From Mycolicibacterium crocinum (lineage in GTDB: Bacteria > Actinomycetota > Actinomycetes > Mycobacteriales > Mycobacteriaceae): a stretch of DNA of 64,000 nucleotides. The stretch is taken from contig NZ_CP092362.2 of assembly GCF_022370635.2 (NCBI RefSeq), positions 3,844,001-3,908,000 on the forward strand. The letters are read 5' to 3'. The first letter of the stretch is position 1. Every line of letters begins with the position of its first letter. The notes under the pieces were generated by a model. It worked only from the letters and a program-made list of their open reading frames with translations, was not told the DNA's origin and did no database searches. The position numbers and the translations under genes are program-made. Positions 1 through 7,455 of this stretch are shown piece after piece.

Positions 1-1377
1 GATGGGAAGATTGGAGAACGTGCTGCCCGACCACTGGTCGATCGGCGGCACCAGGCCGGAGCTCTCGCCCGGCAGACCAACATTGGTGCGCTGCCCGAGA
101 CCGAACTTTCCGAGCATGTCGTAGTAGCGCTCCGGCCCGATCCGCTGCGCGAGCATCAGGGTGCCGACGTTCGACGACTTCCCGAACACGCCGGTGGTGG
201 TGTACGGCATCACGCCGTGGCTCCACGCGTCGCCGACGGTGACGCCGCCCATGTTGATCGAGCCGGGTACCTGCAGCACCTCGTCGGGATTCGACAGCCC
301 GTACTCGATCACCGAGGAGGCGGTGACGATCTTGTTCACCGATCCCGGCTCGTACGGCGAGGTGACGGGCAGGTTGCCCAGCTGCTTGTCCTGCTGGCGC
401 CCGATGTCCTGACTGGGGTCGAAGGTGTTGTCGTTCGACATCGCCAGCACTTCACCGGTTTTCGCGTCCAGCACCACCGCCGAGACGTCCTTGGCGCCGG
501 AGGCGTCCTTGGCCATCTGGACCTGCTGCTGAACGTAGAACTGGATGTCGTCGTCGAGGGTCAGCTGCACGGTGGCGCCGTTGACGGCATCGTGCTTGTT
601 GCGATAGCTGCCGGGGATCACCACGCCGTCGGAACCGCGGTCGTAGGTGATCGAGCCGTCGGTGCCCGACAGCTTCGAGTCCATCGAGTCCTCGAGGCCG
701 AGCAGACCGTGGCCGTCCCAGTCGATGCCGCCAACGATGTTGGCCGCCAGCGCGCCACCGGGATACTGGCGCAGGTCTTGGCGTTCGGCGCCGATCTCGG
801 GAAACTTCTTGATGATGGCGTTGGCGATCGCAGGATCGACCGCACGCGCGAGGTAGACGAAGGTCTCGTTGCTGCGCAGCTTCTTCAGCAAGGTGGCCGC
901 GTCGGGCTTGTTGCCCAGCTTGCCGGCCACCTCGGTGGCGATCTGGGTGAGCCGCTTGTCGGGATCCGGTGCGGCGGGCGACTTCTCCTTCGCCTCGGCG
1001 AGCTGCTTGCGGATCTTGGCCGGCTGGAAGGTCAGCGCCCTGGCCTCGATGGTGAACGCCAGCTTGTCGAAGTTGCGGTCGACGATGCTGCCGCGCACCG
1101 CCTTTTCGACATCGGTCACCTTGAGCTGACTGGCGGCCTCGGCCCGCAGGCCGGCGGCCTGCGGCACCTGAAGGTTGAACAGCTGGGTGGCGGCCACCCC
1201 GAGTGCGAGGAAGATGACGATATTGCCTGCGCGGTGCCGGAACACGAATGATGCTGTGCGTGAACCGCTTTCGATGATCTCGCGGGTGCGCCGCGCCTTG
1301 GCCGGGCGACCCGGTCCGCTATCCGGTTGCCCCTTGACCGCTTTCGTGCGCTGCTGCTTGGGTTCGCGGCGACTCAC
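1..1377 (-). CDS. pbpB: Septal penicillin-binding protein PbpB (FtsI/PBP3), partial
   Basis: Class B transpeptidase that cross-links septal peptidoglycan on the outer face of the membrane. Only the first 459 codons are in the window; the KTG box and C-terminus lie left of base 1. Visible are a basic cytoplasmic tail, one membrane segment near residues 50-69, the dimerisation domain, then the transpeptidase domain with S346-V-N-K (the SxxK nucleophile) and S401-S-N (SxN). The GTG start overlaps the TGA of the preceding ftsL-type gene in a GTGA, so the two are probably translationally coupled. Position in the mraZ-rsmH-ftsL-pbpB order and sequence resemble M. tuberculosis Rv2163c. Identification is secure; only the end is missing. 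Confidence 0.95.
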   Translation of the reverse strand, partial: MSRREPKQQRTKAVKGQPDSGPGRPAKARRTREIIESGSRTASFVFRHRAGNIVIFLALGVAATQLFNLQVPQAAGLRAEAASQLKVTDVEKAVRGSIVDRNFDKLAFTIEARALTFQPAKIRKQLAEAKEKSPAAPDPDKRLTQIATEVAGKLGNKPDAATLLKKLRSNETFVYLARAVDPAIANAIIKKFPEIGAERQDLRQYPGGALAANIVGGIDWDGHGLLGLEDSMDSKLSGTDGSITYDRGSDGVVIPGSYRNKHDAVNGATVQLTLDDDIQFYVQQQVQMAKDASGAKDVSAVVLDAKTGEVLAMSNDNTFDPSQDIGRQQDKQLGNLPVTSPYEPGSVNKIVTASSVIEYGLSNPDEVLQVPGSINMGGVTVGDAWSHGVMPYTTTGVFGKSSNVGTLMLAQRIGPERYYDMLGKFGLGQRTNVGLPGESSGLVPPIDQWSGSTFSNLPI

Positions 1378-2444
1378 TGCCCGGCTCCGGGCGGCGGAGC
1401 ATCGGGCGCGGGCGGTGCGGGCACCACCGGCGGTGGGACGTCAGCCGGCGCGGGCACCGGTGCCAGCACCAGACCGGAGGCCGGAGCGGGTGCCGGCGCC
1501 TGAGCCGGGACCGCCAGGGTGCCGGGCAGCGGGGCCTGCGCCGCGGCGGGCGGCGCAGCGACAGCGCCGGGTGCGAGGACCGTGCCTGGCAACGCTGCCA
1601 GTGGAACGCCAAAGGGCATCGCACCATTCAACGGCACGCCACCGAGTGGAGTCGGTGCGACACGCACCGGAACCTCGGGCGAACTTCCCGGCTTCGGTGC
1701 GGCCACCGGGGCCGGCGCCGGTGCGGCGGGTGGCGGCGGCACCGCGTCAGGCAGCTTGCTGTTGAGCGGCGGCGGCGGAACGCCTTCGGCCGGTTTCGGC
1801 TTGCCCACCACCGTCCAGTTGCCCGTCGGATCCTGCACCAGATGGGCGGTGTCCTTGGACGGGATCATGCCCAGATTGCGCGCGGACTCGGCCAGCGCAG
1901 GCGCAGACTCGGCCTCCAGCACATCGCGCTCGAGCGCTTCCTTCTGCTGCGACAGCGCCTCATTGGTGGAACGAGCCGTGCCCAACTGGTAGGACCGCTG
2001 CGCGGCGTCGGTGGACAGCCACAGCGTGACGCCCAGGCCGAGACCCAGCGCTCCGATCACCAAGACCACGAACGGGACCTTCGCCACCAGCGTCTGCGGG
2101 CGCAGGTCGATCGTGGCCAGCCGGGCGATCAGCCGCTCGCGCAGTGGCGGCCGGATGACCTTGGGCGCCTTGGCCTTCCGTGCCTTGGCGCGCGCCTTGG
2201 CCTGACTGACGTTCTTGGCCCGGGTCGGGCGTTCGGCGGGCCTGGCGACGGGCGCGGTCTGCGGTCCCTGCCGTGAACTGCGCGGCTCGTGCGGCCGACG
2301 CGCGGACGCGCGTGCGCCCCGCGCCGGCGCCTCGGTGCCGCGCTTCTTGGCCGACTTCTTCGGTTCCTTCTTCTCCCGCTTGGCCCCGTCCCGTTTGACC
2401 CCTGCGCGATCCACCGGACCGGCTGGCTTGCGCCCCACCTTCAT
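1374..2444 (-). CDS. ftsL: FtsL-type divisome membrane protein (Rv2164c-like)
   Basis: 356-residue bitopic membrane protein. A long Lys/Arg/Ala-rich cytoplasmic region (1-121) leads to one membrane helix (about 122-144) and a short periplasmic coiled coil (about 150-182), which is the FtsL layout. An extended Pro/Ala-rich tail (about 215-356) follows and is typical of mycobacterial members. FtsL proteins bridge FtsQ/FtsB to the septal synthase; the location between rsmH and pbpB fits this. The ATG shares one base with the rsmH stop (TGATG) and the end overlaps the pbpB start by four bases, so all three are probably translated in a coupled way. The FtsL name rests on architecture and synteny because sequence conservation in this family is low. 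Confidence 0.8.
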   Translation of the reverse strand: MKVGRKPAGPVDRAGVKRDGAKREKKEPKKSAKKRGTEAPARGARASARRPHEPRSSRQGPQTAPVARPAERPTRAKNVSQAKARAKARKAKAPKVIRPPLRERLIARLATIDLRPQTLVAKVPFVVLVIGALGLGLGVTLWLSTDAAQRSYQLGTARSTNEALSQQKEALERDVLEAESAPALAESARNLGMIPSKDTAHLVQDPTGNWTVVGKPKPAEGVPPPPLNSKLPDAVPPPPAAPAPAPVAAPKPGSSPEVPVRVAPTPLGGVPLNGAMPFGVPLAALPGTVLAPGAVAAPPAAAQAPLPGTLAVPAQAPAPAPASGLVLAPVPAPADVPPPVVPAPPAPDAPPPGAGQ

Positions 2445-3604
2445 CAGTTCTTCCCTCCCCGTCCCGGGTTGACCGACATGACGCGCTGTAGTGCGCGGAG
2501 CCGAACCGGCGCACTGCGTGGATTGCGTTCGATCTCCTCGGCGCCGGCACGTTCGGCACCGCGGGTGATCGCACTGAATTCGGGCTCGTAGCCGGGCAAT
2601 TCGACGGGCAGGCCCTCCGGTGACCGAGATGCGGTGGCCGCGGCGAACGTCGTCTTGACGATCCTGTCCTCCAGCGACTGATACGACATCACCGCGATCC
2701 GGCCGCCGACGCGCAGCGCGGCCAGCGCCGCGGGCAGGGCCGCGGTCAGCGAGTCCAACTCGGCGTTGACGGCGATCCGCAGCGCCTGGAACGTCCGCTT
2801 GGCGGGGTGTCCGCCGGTCCGCCGCGCGGGAGCCGGGATGCCCTTGTAGACGATCTCGACGAGTTCGCCGGTGGTGGCCAACGGCGCCTCCTGACGGCGC
2901 TCGACAATCAGACCCGCGATGCGGTGGGCGAACTTCTCCTCACCGAAGCGGCGCAGGATGTCGGTCAGTTCGGCGCGGTCGTAGGTGTTGAGGATCTCCG
3001 CGGCGGTCAGCGGGGCATCGGTGTCCATCCGCATATCCAGCGGCGCGTCTTTGGCGTAGGAGAATCCGCGCTCGGCCTGGTCGAGCTGCATCGACGAGAC
3101 ACCCAGGTCGAACAGCACGCCATCGATGGATTCGGTTGTTCCGCAACCCGCTTCGACGAGTGCGTCGGCGATGCCGTCGTAGCGGGTGTGCACCAGGGTG
3201 ACGCGGTCGGCGAACGGGGCCAGCCGCGCTCGGGCGCCGGCCAGCGCGCCGGGGTCGCGGTCGAGGCCGATGAGGCGCAACTCTCCGAACTCGGTCAGGA
3301 AACGTTCGGAGTGCCCACCGGCACCCAGCGTCGCGTCGACGAGGACAGCGCCCGGCCGGGTCAACGCCGGGCCGAGGATCTCGACGCAGCGGTCCAGCAG
3401 GACGGGGATGTGCCCGTGGTCGGATTCGTCAACCACGACGGGACCTCCGGGTGAATCAGGGTGTGCCCCTGCATCGAGGTCCCTGTCCGAAAGCGCGAAC
3501 CTGGCGTTGGGGAAGTACGTCAGGGTCGGTTCGGGCAGAGACCACGATGCACGGGCTACCTCCGGCTGGGCGGCCAGCTCAGATGATGTCGCTGAGTGCT
3601 TCAT
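2444..3604 (-). CDS. rsmH: 16S rRNA m4C1402 methyltransferase RsmH (MraW)
   Basis: SAM-dependent enzyme that N4-methylates C1402 of 16S rRNA. At 386 residues it has an N-terminal extension of roughly 65 residues before the conserved core that begins with HIPVLL. The core shows DATLGAGGHSERFL (SAM-binding loop), IGLDRD, DLGVSSMQLD and the signature PAKRTFQALRI, with VMSYQSLEDR near the C-terminus. A comparable extension occurs in M. tuberculosis Rv2165c. The ATG at 3604 lies inside the end of mraZ (26-base overlap) and the stop touches the next ATG. No other in-frame start has better support. Confidence 0.95.
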   Translation of the reverse strand: MKHSATSSELAAQPEVARASWSLPEPTLTYFPNARFALSDRDLDAGAHPDSPGGPVVVDESDHGHIPVLLDRCVEILGPALTRPGAVLVDATLGAGGHSERFLTEFGELRLIGLDRDPGALAGARARLAPFADRVTLVHTRYDGIADALVEAGCGTTESIDGVLFDLGVSSMQLDQAERGFSYAKDAPLDMRMDTDAPLTAAEILNTYDRAELTDILRRFGEEKFAHRIAGLIVERRQEAPLATTGELVEIVYKGIPAPARRTGGHPAKRTFQALRIAVNAELDSLTAALPAALAALRVGGRIAVMSYQSLEDRIVKTTFAAATASRSPEGLPVELPGYEPEFSAITRGAERAGAEEIERNPRSAPVRLRALQRVMSVNPGRGGKN

Positions 3605-4010
3605 CGCTGGCCGCGGAGAAGTTCTCTTCGTGGGTCTCCTGGTAGTCCTGCCAGGCCTGGGCGTCCCAGATCTCGAGGAAGTCGACGGCGCCGATCACCA
3701 CGCATTCCTTGGACAGGTTGGCGTAGCGCCGGTGGTCGGCCGACAGCGTGATCCGGCCTTGGGAGTCGGGATGCTGTTCGTCGGTGCCGGCCGCCAGGTT
3801 GCGCAGGAATGCACGCGCCTCCGGATTGCTGCGCGAGGTCTGCGAAGCCCGCCGGGCCAGCTGTTCGAATTCCGTACGCGGGTAGACGGCAAGGCTGTGA
3901 TCTTGGCTCTTGGTGACCATCAACCCTCCTGCCAGCGCGTCGCGGAACTTGGCGGGCAGTGTCAGCCGCCCCTTGTCGTCGAGCTTGGGCGTGTAGGTGC
4001 CGAGAAACAC
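3579..4010 (-). CDS. mraZ: Transcriptional regulator MraZ
   Basis: 143-residue DNA-binding protein made of two SpoVT-AbrB half domains, each with a DxKGR/DSQGR-like turn (LDDKGRLTLPAKFR near the N-terminus, DSQGRITLSADHR about residue 80). MraZ rings bind repeated TGGG boxes upstream of their own gene and repress the dcw operon in other bacteria. Start choice: GTG at 4010 preceded by TAGGAGG with seven-base spacing, which gives the canonical MFLGTYTPKLD start. Four phased GTGG boxes lie 41-80 bases upstream. First gene of the mraZ-rsmH-ftsL-pbpB run. Confidence 0.96.
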   Translation of the reverse strand: MFLGTYTPKLDDKGRLTLPAKFRDALAGGLMVTKSQDHSLAVYPRTEFEQLARRASQTSRSNPEARAFLRNLAAGTDEQHPDSQGRITLSADHRRYANLSKECVVIGAVDFLEIWDAQAWQDYQETHEENFSAASDEALSDII

Positions 4011-4050
4011 GGCTGCACCTCCTACGCCCCCGGAGCCGTCGCTCCGTTAG

Positions 4051-4090
4051 CCGCCACAATACCCCACAATCCCCCACTTTGCTCCACCGA
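4051..4090 (-). promoter_or_regulatory. Array of four MraZ boxes
   Basis: Read on the minus strand, four consecutive ten-base units each carry GTGG at the same place: TCGGTGGAGC, AAAGTGGGGG, ATTGTGGGGT, ATTGTGGCGG. One helical turn separates the boxes. TGGG-type boxes at ten-base spacing upstream of mraZ are the known MraZ operator, so this is a predicted autoregulatory site for the dcw genes. The -10 element was not assigned with confidence. Confidence 0.8.
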
Positions 4091-4271
4091 TTGGCCTCAT
4101 TTTGGCAATGCTCCACCACTTTCTGCCACCGAAAACAGTTCCGGACCGCTGCCAGGGCTGTCGCGGCCCGCAAAAGCGCAGCTCAGCCGGGGGTGGGGCG
4201 TTGTGGGGCGGGCATAGGGCCGCGGCCGACAGCAGAACGCATCGCCCGCGCCACGCCGAAGCGCCGGGCAA

Positions 4272-4303
4272 ACAAAAACGGGGCAGCCGAAACGGCTACC
4301 CCG
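4272..4303 (-). terminator. Intrinsic terminator after the DUF3040 gene
   Basis: On the minus strand CGGGGTAGCCG and CGGCTGCCCCG form an 11-base-pair stem with one G-U pair and a three-base loop, followed at once by TTTTTG. It lies 19 bases past the stop at 4322. This is a textbook Rho-independent terminator, unusual for mycobacteria because of its U tract. Confidence 0.88.
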
Positions 4304-4321
4304 TATGCGAGACGCAGGCGG

Positions 4322-4732
4322 TCACTCGTCGAAACGACGCCGGAAGCGGTCCTCCATCCGGCTGGTGAACGAACCCCCGCCGCCCTTCGGCCGGCGCTGA
4401 CGCTGGCCGCCCGCCGACGAGGACGGGCCCGAGCGGTCCCGGCCACCGGCAACACGTGGGCCGGTGATGGCGAACACGACACCGCCGAACATCACCACGA
4501 AACCCACCACCGACAGAATCGGGAAGCTTCCGATCATCGTGGCCTTGAACGCAACCCCGGCAACCAGCATCGCCAGACCGATCACAAACAGGCCTGCGCC
4601 CTGCAATCGTCGGCGCGTGGAGGGGGCCCGCAGAGTTCCGCCCCGCACACTGGAGGCGAACTTGGGGTCCTCGGCATAGAGAGCGCTCTCGATCTGATCG
4701 AGCATGCGCTGCTCATGATCGGAGAGTGGCAT
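4322..4732 (-). CDS. DUF3040 membrane protein (Rv2169c-like)
   Basis: 136-residue protein of the actinobacterial DUF3040 family. It opens with MPLSDHEQRMLDQIESALYA, the family signature. Two closely spaced membrane helices follow (about 53-73 and 77-97), then a Gly/Arg-rich basic tail that is probably cytoplasmic. Start: ATG at 4732 with AAGGAGGGACGA upstream, in preference to earlier in-frame codons. Function unknown; it is conserved next to the dcw cluster in mycobacteria. It is transcribed alone and ends in a strong terminator. Confidence 0.88.
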   Translation of the reverse strand: MPLSDHEQRMLDQIESALYAEDPKFASSVRGGTLRAPSTRRRLQGAGLFVIGLAMLVAGVAFKATMIGSFPILSVVGFVVMFGGVVFAITGPRVAGGRDRSGPSSSAGGQRQRRPKGGGGSFTSRMEDRFRRRFDE

Positions 4733-4949
4733 TCGTCCCTCCTTGCCGACACGGCCGGTCACGATTCCGATAGAACTTGGCTGCCCAGCGATTACGGGGC
4801 AACTAACCAAATGATACGAGCAGAAGTTGCCGCGTACCACCTAGTTGGTCCACCCGATTGTAGCTGTGTCCAGGCGTTGTTCAGTCCCCGCCATCACCGC
4901 GTAATGGCCTGGTCACCCGGCACCGGCGAGCATGGGCCGCGACTGCACT

Positions 4950-4955
4950 GATAAT
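4950..4955 (+). promoter_or_regulatory. Candidate -10 element for the GNAT-lppM-idsA2-mptA run
   Basis: GATAAT within TGATAATGG matches a sigma-A -10 and would start transcription about 40 bases before the TTG at 5006. No clear -35 was seen. Assignment by motif only. Confidence 0.4.
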
Positions 4956-5005
4956 GGCCATGCACCTACAAGGACCGATCCGCAGACGAGAAGGGCATCC
5001 AGGCG

Positions 5006-5584
5006 TTGGCGACTTTCCTCATCGATCTGTCGCCCACCGACATGGCGCAGCGCCTTCACGACGCTTTGACCGTGTATGTCGACGCCATGCGCTACCCGCG
5101 TGGCACCGAGGGTCAGCGTGCGGCGATGTGGCTGGAACACACCCGCAGGCAAGGCTGGAAGGCCGTCGCCGCCGTCGAGACCGACAGCGCGGAGCAGCTG
5201 GACGGCGCTCCCCTGCTCGGCATCGCCTACGGGTATTGCGGGGCCCCGGACCAATGGTGGCAGCAGCAGGTGGTGTCGGGGCTGCACCGGATCGGTGTGC
5301 CCGCCGCGGAGATCAGCCGCTTGACCAGCAGTTATTTCGAGCTGACCGAGCTACACATCCATCCGAGCGCCCAGGGCCGCGGGCTGGGCGAGGCGCTGGC
5401 CCGGCGGCTGCTGGACGGCCGCGGCGAGTCGCACGTGCTGCTGTCGACCCCCGAGATCATCGGCGAGGCCAACCGCGCCTGGCGGCTGTATCGGCGGCTC
5501 GGCTTCACCGACGTCATCCGCGGTTATCACTTCGCCGGCGATCCGCGGGCGTTCGCCATTCTGGGTCGCAGCCTCCCGCTCTGA
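5006..5584 (+). CDS. GNAT family N-acetyltransferase (Rv2170-like)
   Basis: 192-residue Gcn5-related acetyltransferase. The acetyl-CoA pocket is visible as ELTELHIHPSAQGRGLGEAL (the R/QxxGxG/A motif, about residues 112-131). The later NRAWRLYRRLGFTDV segment is the usual motif B of the fold. Start is TTG at 5006, chosen because it gives MATFLIDLSP, matching the known N-terminus of the family, with AGAAGG 10-15 bases upstream; there is no better in-frame codon. M. tuberculosis Rv2170 has been reported as a lysine acetyltransferase acting on isocitrate dehydrogenase; that role is carried over only by homology. First gene of a tight plus-strand run. Confidence 0.85.
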   Translation: MATFLIDLSPTDMAQRLHDALTVYVDAMRYPRGTEGQRAAMWLEHTRRQGWKAVAAVETDSAEQLDGAPLLGIAYGYCGAPDQWWQQQVVSGLHRIGVPAAEISRLTSSYFELTELHIHPSAQGRGLGEALARRLLDGRGESHVLLSTPEIIGEANRAWRLYRRLGFTDVIRGYHFAGDPRAFAILGRSLPL

Positions 5585-5607
5585 GGCGGATCTGGCACGA
5601 TACCGGA

Positions 5608-6294
5608 GTGCGCGACCGTTCCCGCCGCCTGCGCTTACGCGCCCTGGCGTTGTTGCTGCTCCTCGTTGCGCCGTTGGCGGTCGGCTGTGTGCGGGTGCAC
5701 GCTTCGATCACGGTGTCGCCGGATGACCAGGTCTCCGGGCAGATCATCGCCGCGGCGAAGGCTCGCGACTCCGACGACCAGGGGCCGCAGTTCGACCTCA
5801 ATGTGCCGTTCAGCCAGAAGATTTCGGTGTCGAAGTACAAATCAGACGACTTCGTCGGCTCCGAGGCGGTGTTCTCGAACCTGAGCTTCTCCGAGGTGCC
5901 CCAGCTGGCCAACCTCAACCGCGAGGCAGCCGGGGTGGACATCTCGCTGCGGCGTGCCGGCAACCTGGTGATCCTCGAAGGCCGCGTCGACCTGACCAGC
6001 GTCACCGATACCGACGCTGACGTTTCCCTGACGGTCTCCTTTCCCGGCGAGGTCACGTCAACCAACGGCGATCGCCTCGACACCGACGTCGTCGAGTGGA
6101 AGCTCAAGCCGGGCGTGGTCTCGACGATGAGCGCCCAGGCCCGCTACACCGACCCCAGTACCAGGTCTTTCACCGGCGCGGCACTGTGGCTGGGCCTCGG
6201 CGCGCTGGTGGTCTGCGGTGTCATCGGCAGCCTGGCCTGGGTCAGCCGGGACAGGTCGCCGCGGTTCGCCAGCTCCGATCAGGCCGACGGCTAG
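5608..6294 (+). CDS. lppM: Lipoprotein LppM
   Basis: 228 residues. The N-terminus is Arg-rich, then hydrophobic, ending in the lipobox L-A-V-G-C27, so it is a predicted diacylglyceryl lipoprotein. A long extracytoplasmic domain follows, and one C-terminal membrane helix (about 193-213) with a short basic tail. Having both a lipid anchor and a membrane helix is the LppM arrangement. In M. tuberculosis LppM affects phagocytosis and binds acylated molecules. Start GTG at 5608, 23 bases after the acetyltransferase stop, with only a weak Shine-Dalgarno sequence. Confidence 0.9.
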   Translation: MRDRSRRLRLRALALLLLLVAPLAVGCVRVHASITVSPDDQVSGQIIAAAKARDSDDQGPQFDLNVPFSQKISVSKYKSDDFVGSEAVFSNLSFSEVPQLANLNREAAGVDISLRRAGNLVILEGRVDLTSVTDTDADVSLTVSFPGEVTSTNGDRLDTDVVEWKLKPGVVSTMSAQARYTDPSTRSFTGAALWLGLGALVVCGVIGSLAWVSRDRSPRFASSDQADG

Positions 6295-6359
6295 CGGACG
6301 TTCTACTCTGGTTGCACCCGGATCTCCCCGGCGGGTCGTACACAGAAAGGGGCGCTGCG

Positions 6360-7451
6360 CTGAGCGTCGAAGCAGCTCCGTCTGCCGTCCAGCTGGCCGG
6401 CGCCGTCACCGATCAACTTCGGAAGTATCTGGCCGGCCGCCGCGCTGACGCCGCCTACATCGGCACCGACTACGACGGGCTGATCGCGGCCCTCGAGGAT
6501 TTCGTGCTGCGGGGCGGTAAACGAGTGCGGCCCGCCTTCGCCTACTGGGGCTACCGCGCGGTGACCGCCGATCCCGATCTGCCGGTGGACGACGACATGT
6601 TCCTACTGTTCTCGGCGCTGGAGCTGCTGCACGCCTGCGCGCTGGTCCACGACGACGTCATCGACGATTCGGCGACCCGGCGCGGCTGGCCGACGGTGCA
6701 CGTCCACTTCACCGACCTGCACCGCAGCGGCGGCTGGCGCGGTGGGTCCGAGCAGTTCGGCCGATCTGCGGCGATCCTGCTCGGTGACCTCTCACTGGTG
6801 TGGGCCGACGACATCGTCGCCGCGGCGGATCTGGATGCCGACGGCCGGCGGCGCGTGCGGCGGGTGTGGTCGGACATCCGGACCGAGGTACTCGGCGGGC
6901 AGTACCTCGACATCGTCAACGAATCCAGCGGCGCCGAGTCGATCGAGTCGGCGATGAAGGTGAACACCTACAAGACCGCGTCGTACACGATCTCGCGGCC
7001 GCTGCAGCTGGGTGCCGCGGCCGCCGCCGACCGTCCCGACGTGCAGCGCATCTTCTACGAACTGGGCACCGACCTCGGTGTCGCATTCCAGCTGCGCGAC
7101 GACGTCCTCGGTGTGTTCGGCGATCCCGCGGTGACGGGCAAGCCCTCCGGTGACGACCTGCGCTCCGGCAAGCGGACCGTGCTGCTCGCCGAGGCCGTCG
7201 AGCGGGCGGCCGCCTCGGATCCGGCAGCCGCGGACCGGCTGCGCGCCGGAATCGGCACCGAGTTGTCCGACGCCGACGTGCGTCAACTCTGCGACGTGAT
7301 CGAGTCGGTGGGCGCGCTGGCCGCGGTGGAAGGCCGCATCGAACTGCTGACCAACCGTGCGCTGAGCCTGCTGGAGAGCGCGCCGATCAACGCGCCTGCC
7401 AAGGCCGGGCTGACCGAGCTCGCCAGATTGGCCGCCAACCGGTCCGCCTAG
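6360..7451 (+). CDS. idsA2: Polyprenyl diphosphate synthase IdsA2
   Basis: Trans-isoprenyl diphosphate synthase that condenses isopentenyl diphosphate with allylic diphosphates (GGPP-type product likely). First Asp-rich motif is HDDVIDDSATRRG (about residues 98-110) and the second is FQLRDDVLGVFGD (about 243-255); LRGGKRVRPAF marks the substrate-binding Lys/Arg. About 363 residues. The start is uncertain: no ATG, GTG or TTG lies close to the conserved N-terminus. CTG at 6360 has AAAGGGG seven bases upstream and gives a length near the M. tuberculosis protein; TTG at 6312 is the alternative, without a ribosome site. It sits between lppM and mptA, four bases before the latter. Confidence 0.87.
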   Translation: MSVEAAPSAVQLAGAVTDQLRKYLAGRRADAAYIGTDYDGLIAALEDFVLRGGKRVRPAFAYWGYRAVTADPDLPVDDDMFLLFSALELLHACALVHDDVIDDSATRRGWPTVHVHFTDLHRSGGWRGGSEQFGRSAAILLGDLSLVWADDIVAAADLDADGRRRVRRVWSDIRTEVLGGQYLDIVNESSGAESIESAMKVNTYKTASYTISRPLQLGAAAAADRPDVQRIFYELGTDLGVAFQLRDDVLGVFGDPAVTGKPSGDDLRSGKRTVLLAEAVERAAASDPAAADRLRAGIGTELSDADVRQLCDVIESVGALAAVEGRIELLTNRALSLLESAPINAPAKAGLTELARLAANRSA

Positions 7452-7455
7452 GCCC

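Larger units (their letters stand above)
4011..4321. other. Intergenic region between mraZ and the DUF3040 gene
   Basis: A 311-base stretch without a gene. It holds the mraZ ribosome binding site (just above 4010), the MraZ boxes (4051-4090) and the terminator of the DUF3040 gene (4272-4303). In M. tuberculosis an insertion element sits near this point; none is seen here. Nothing recognisable was found between about 4125 and 4270. Confidence 0.7.
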
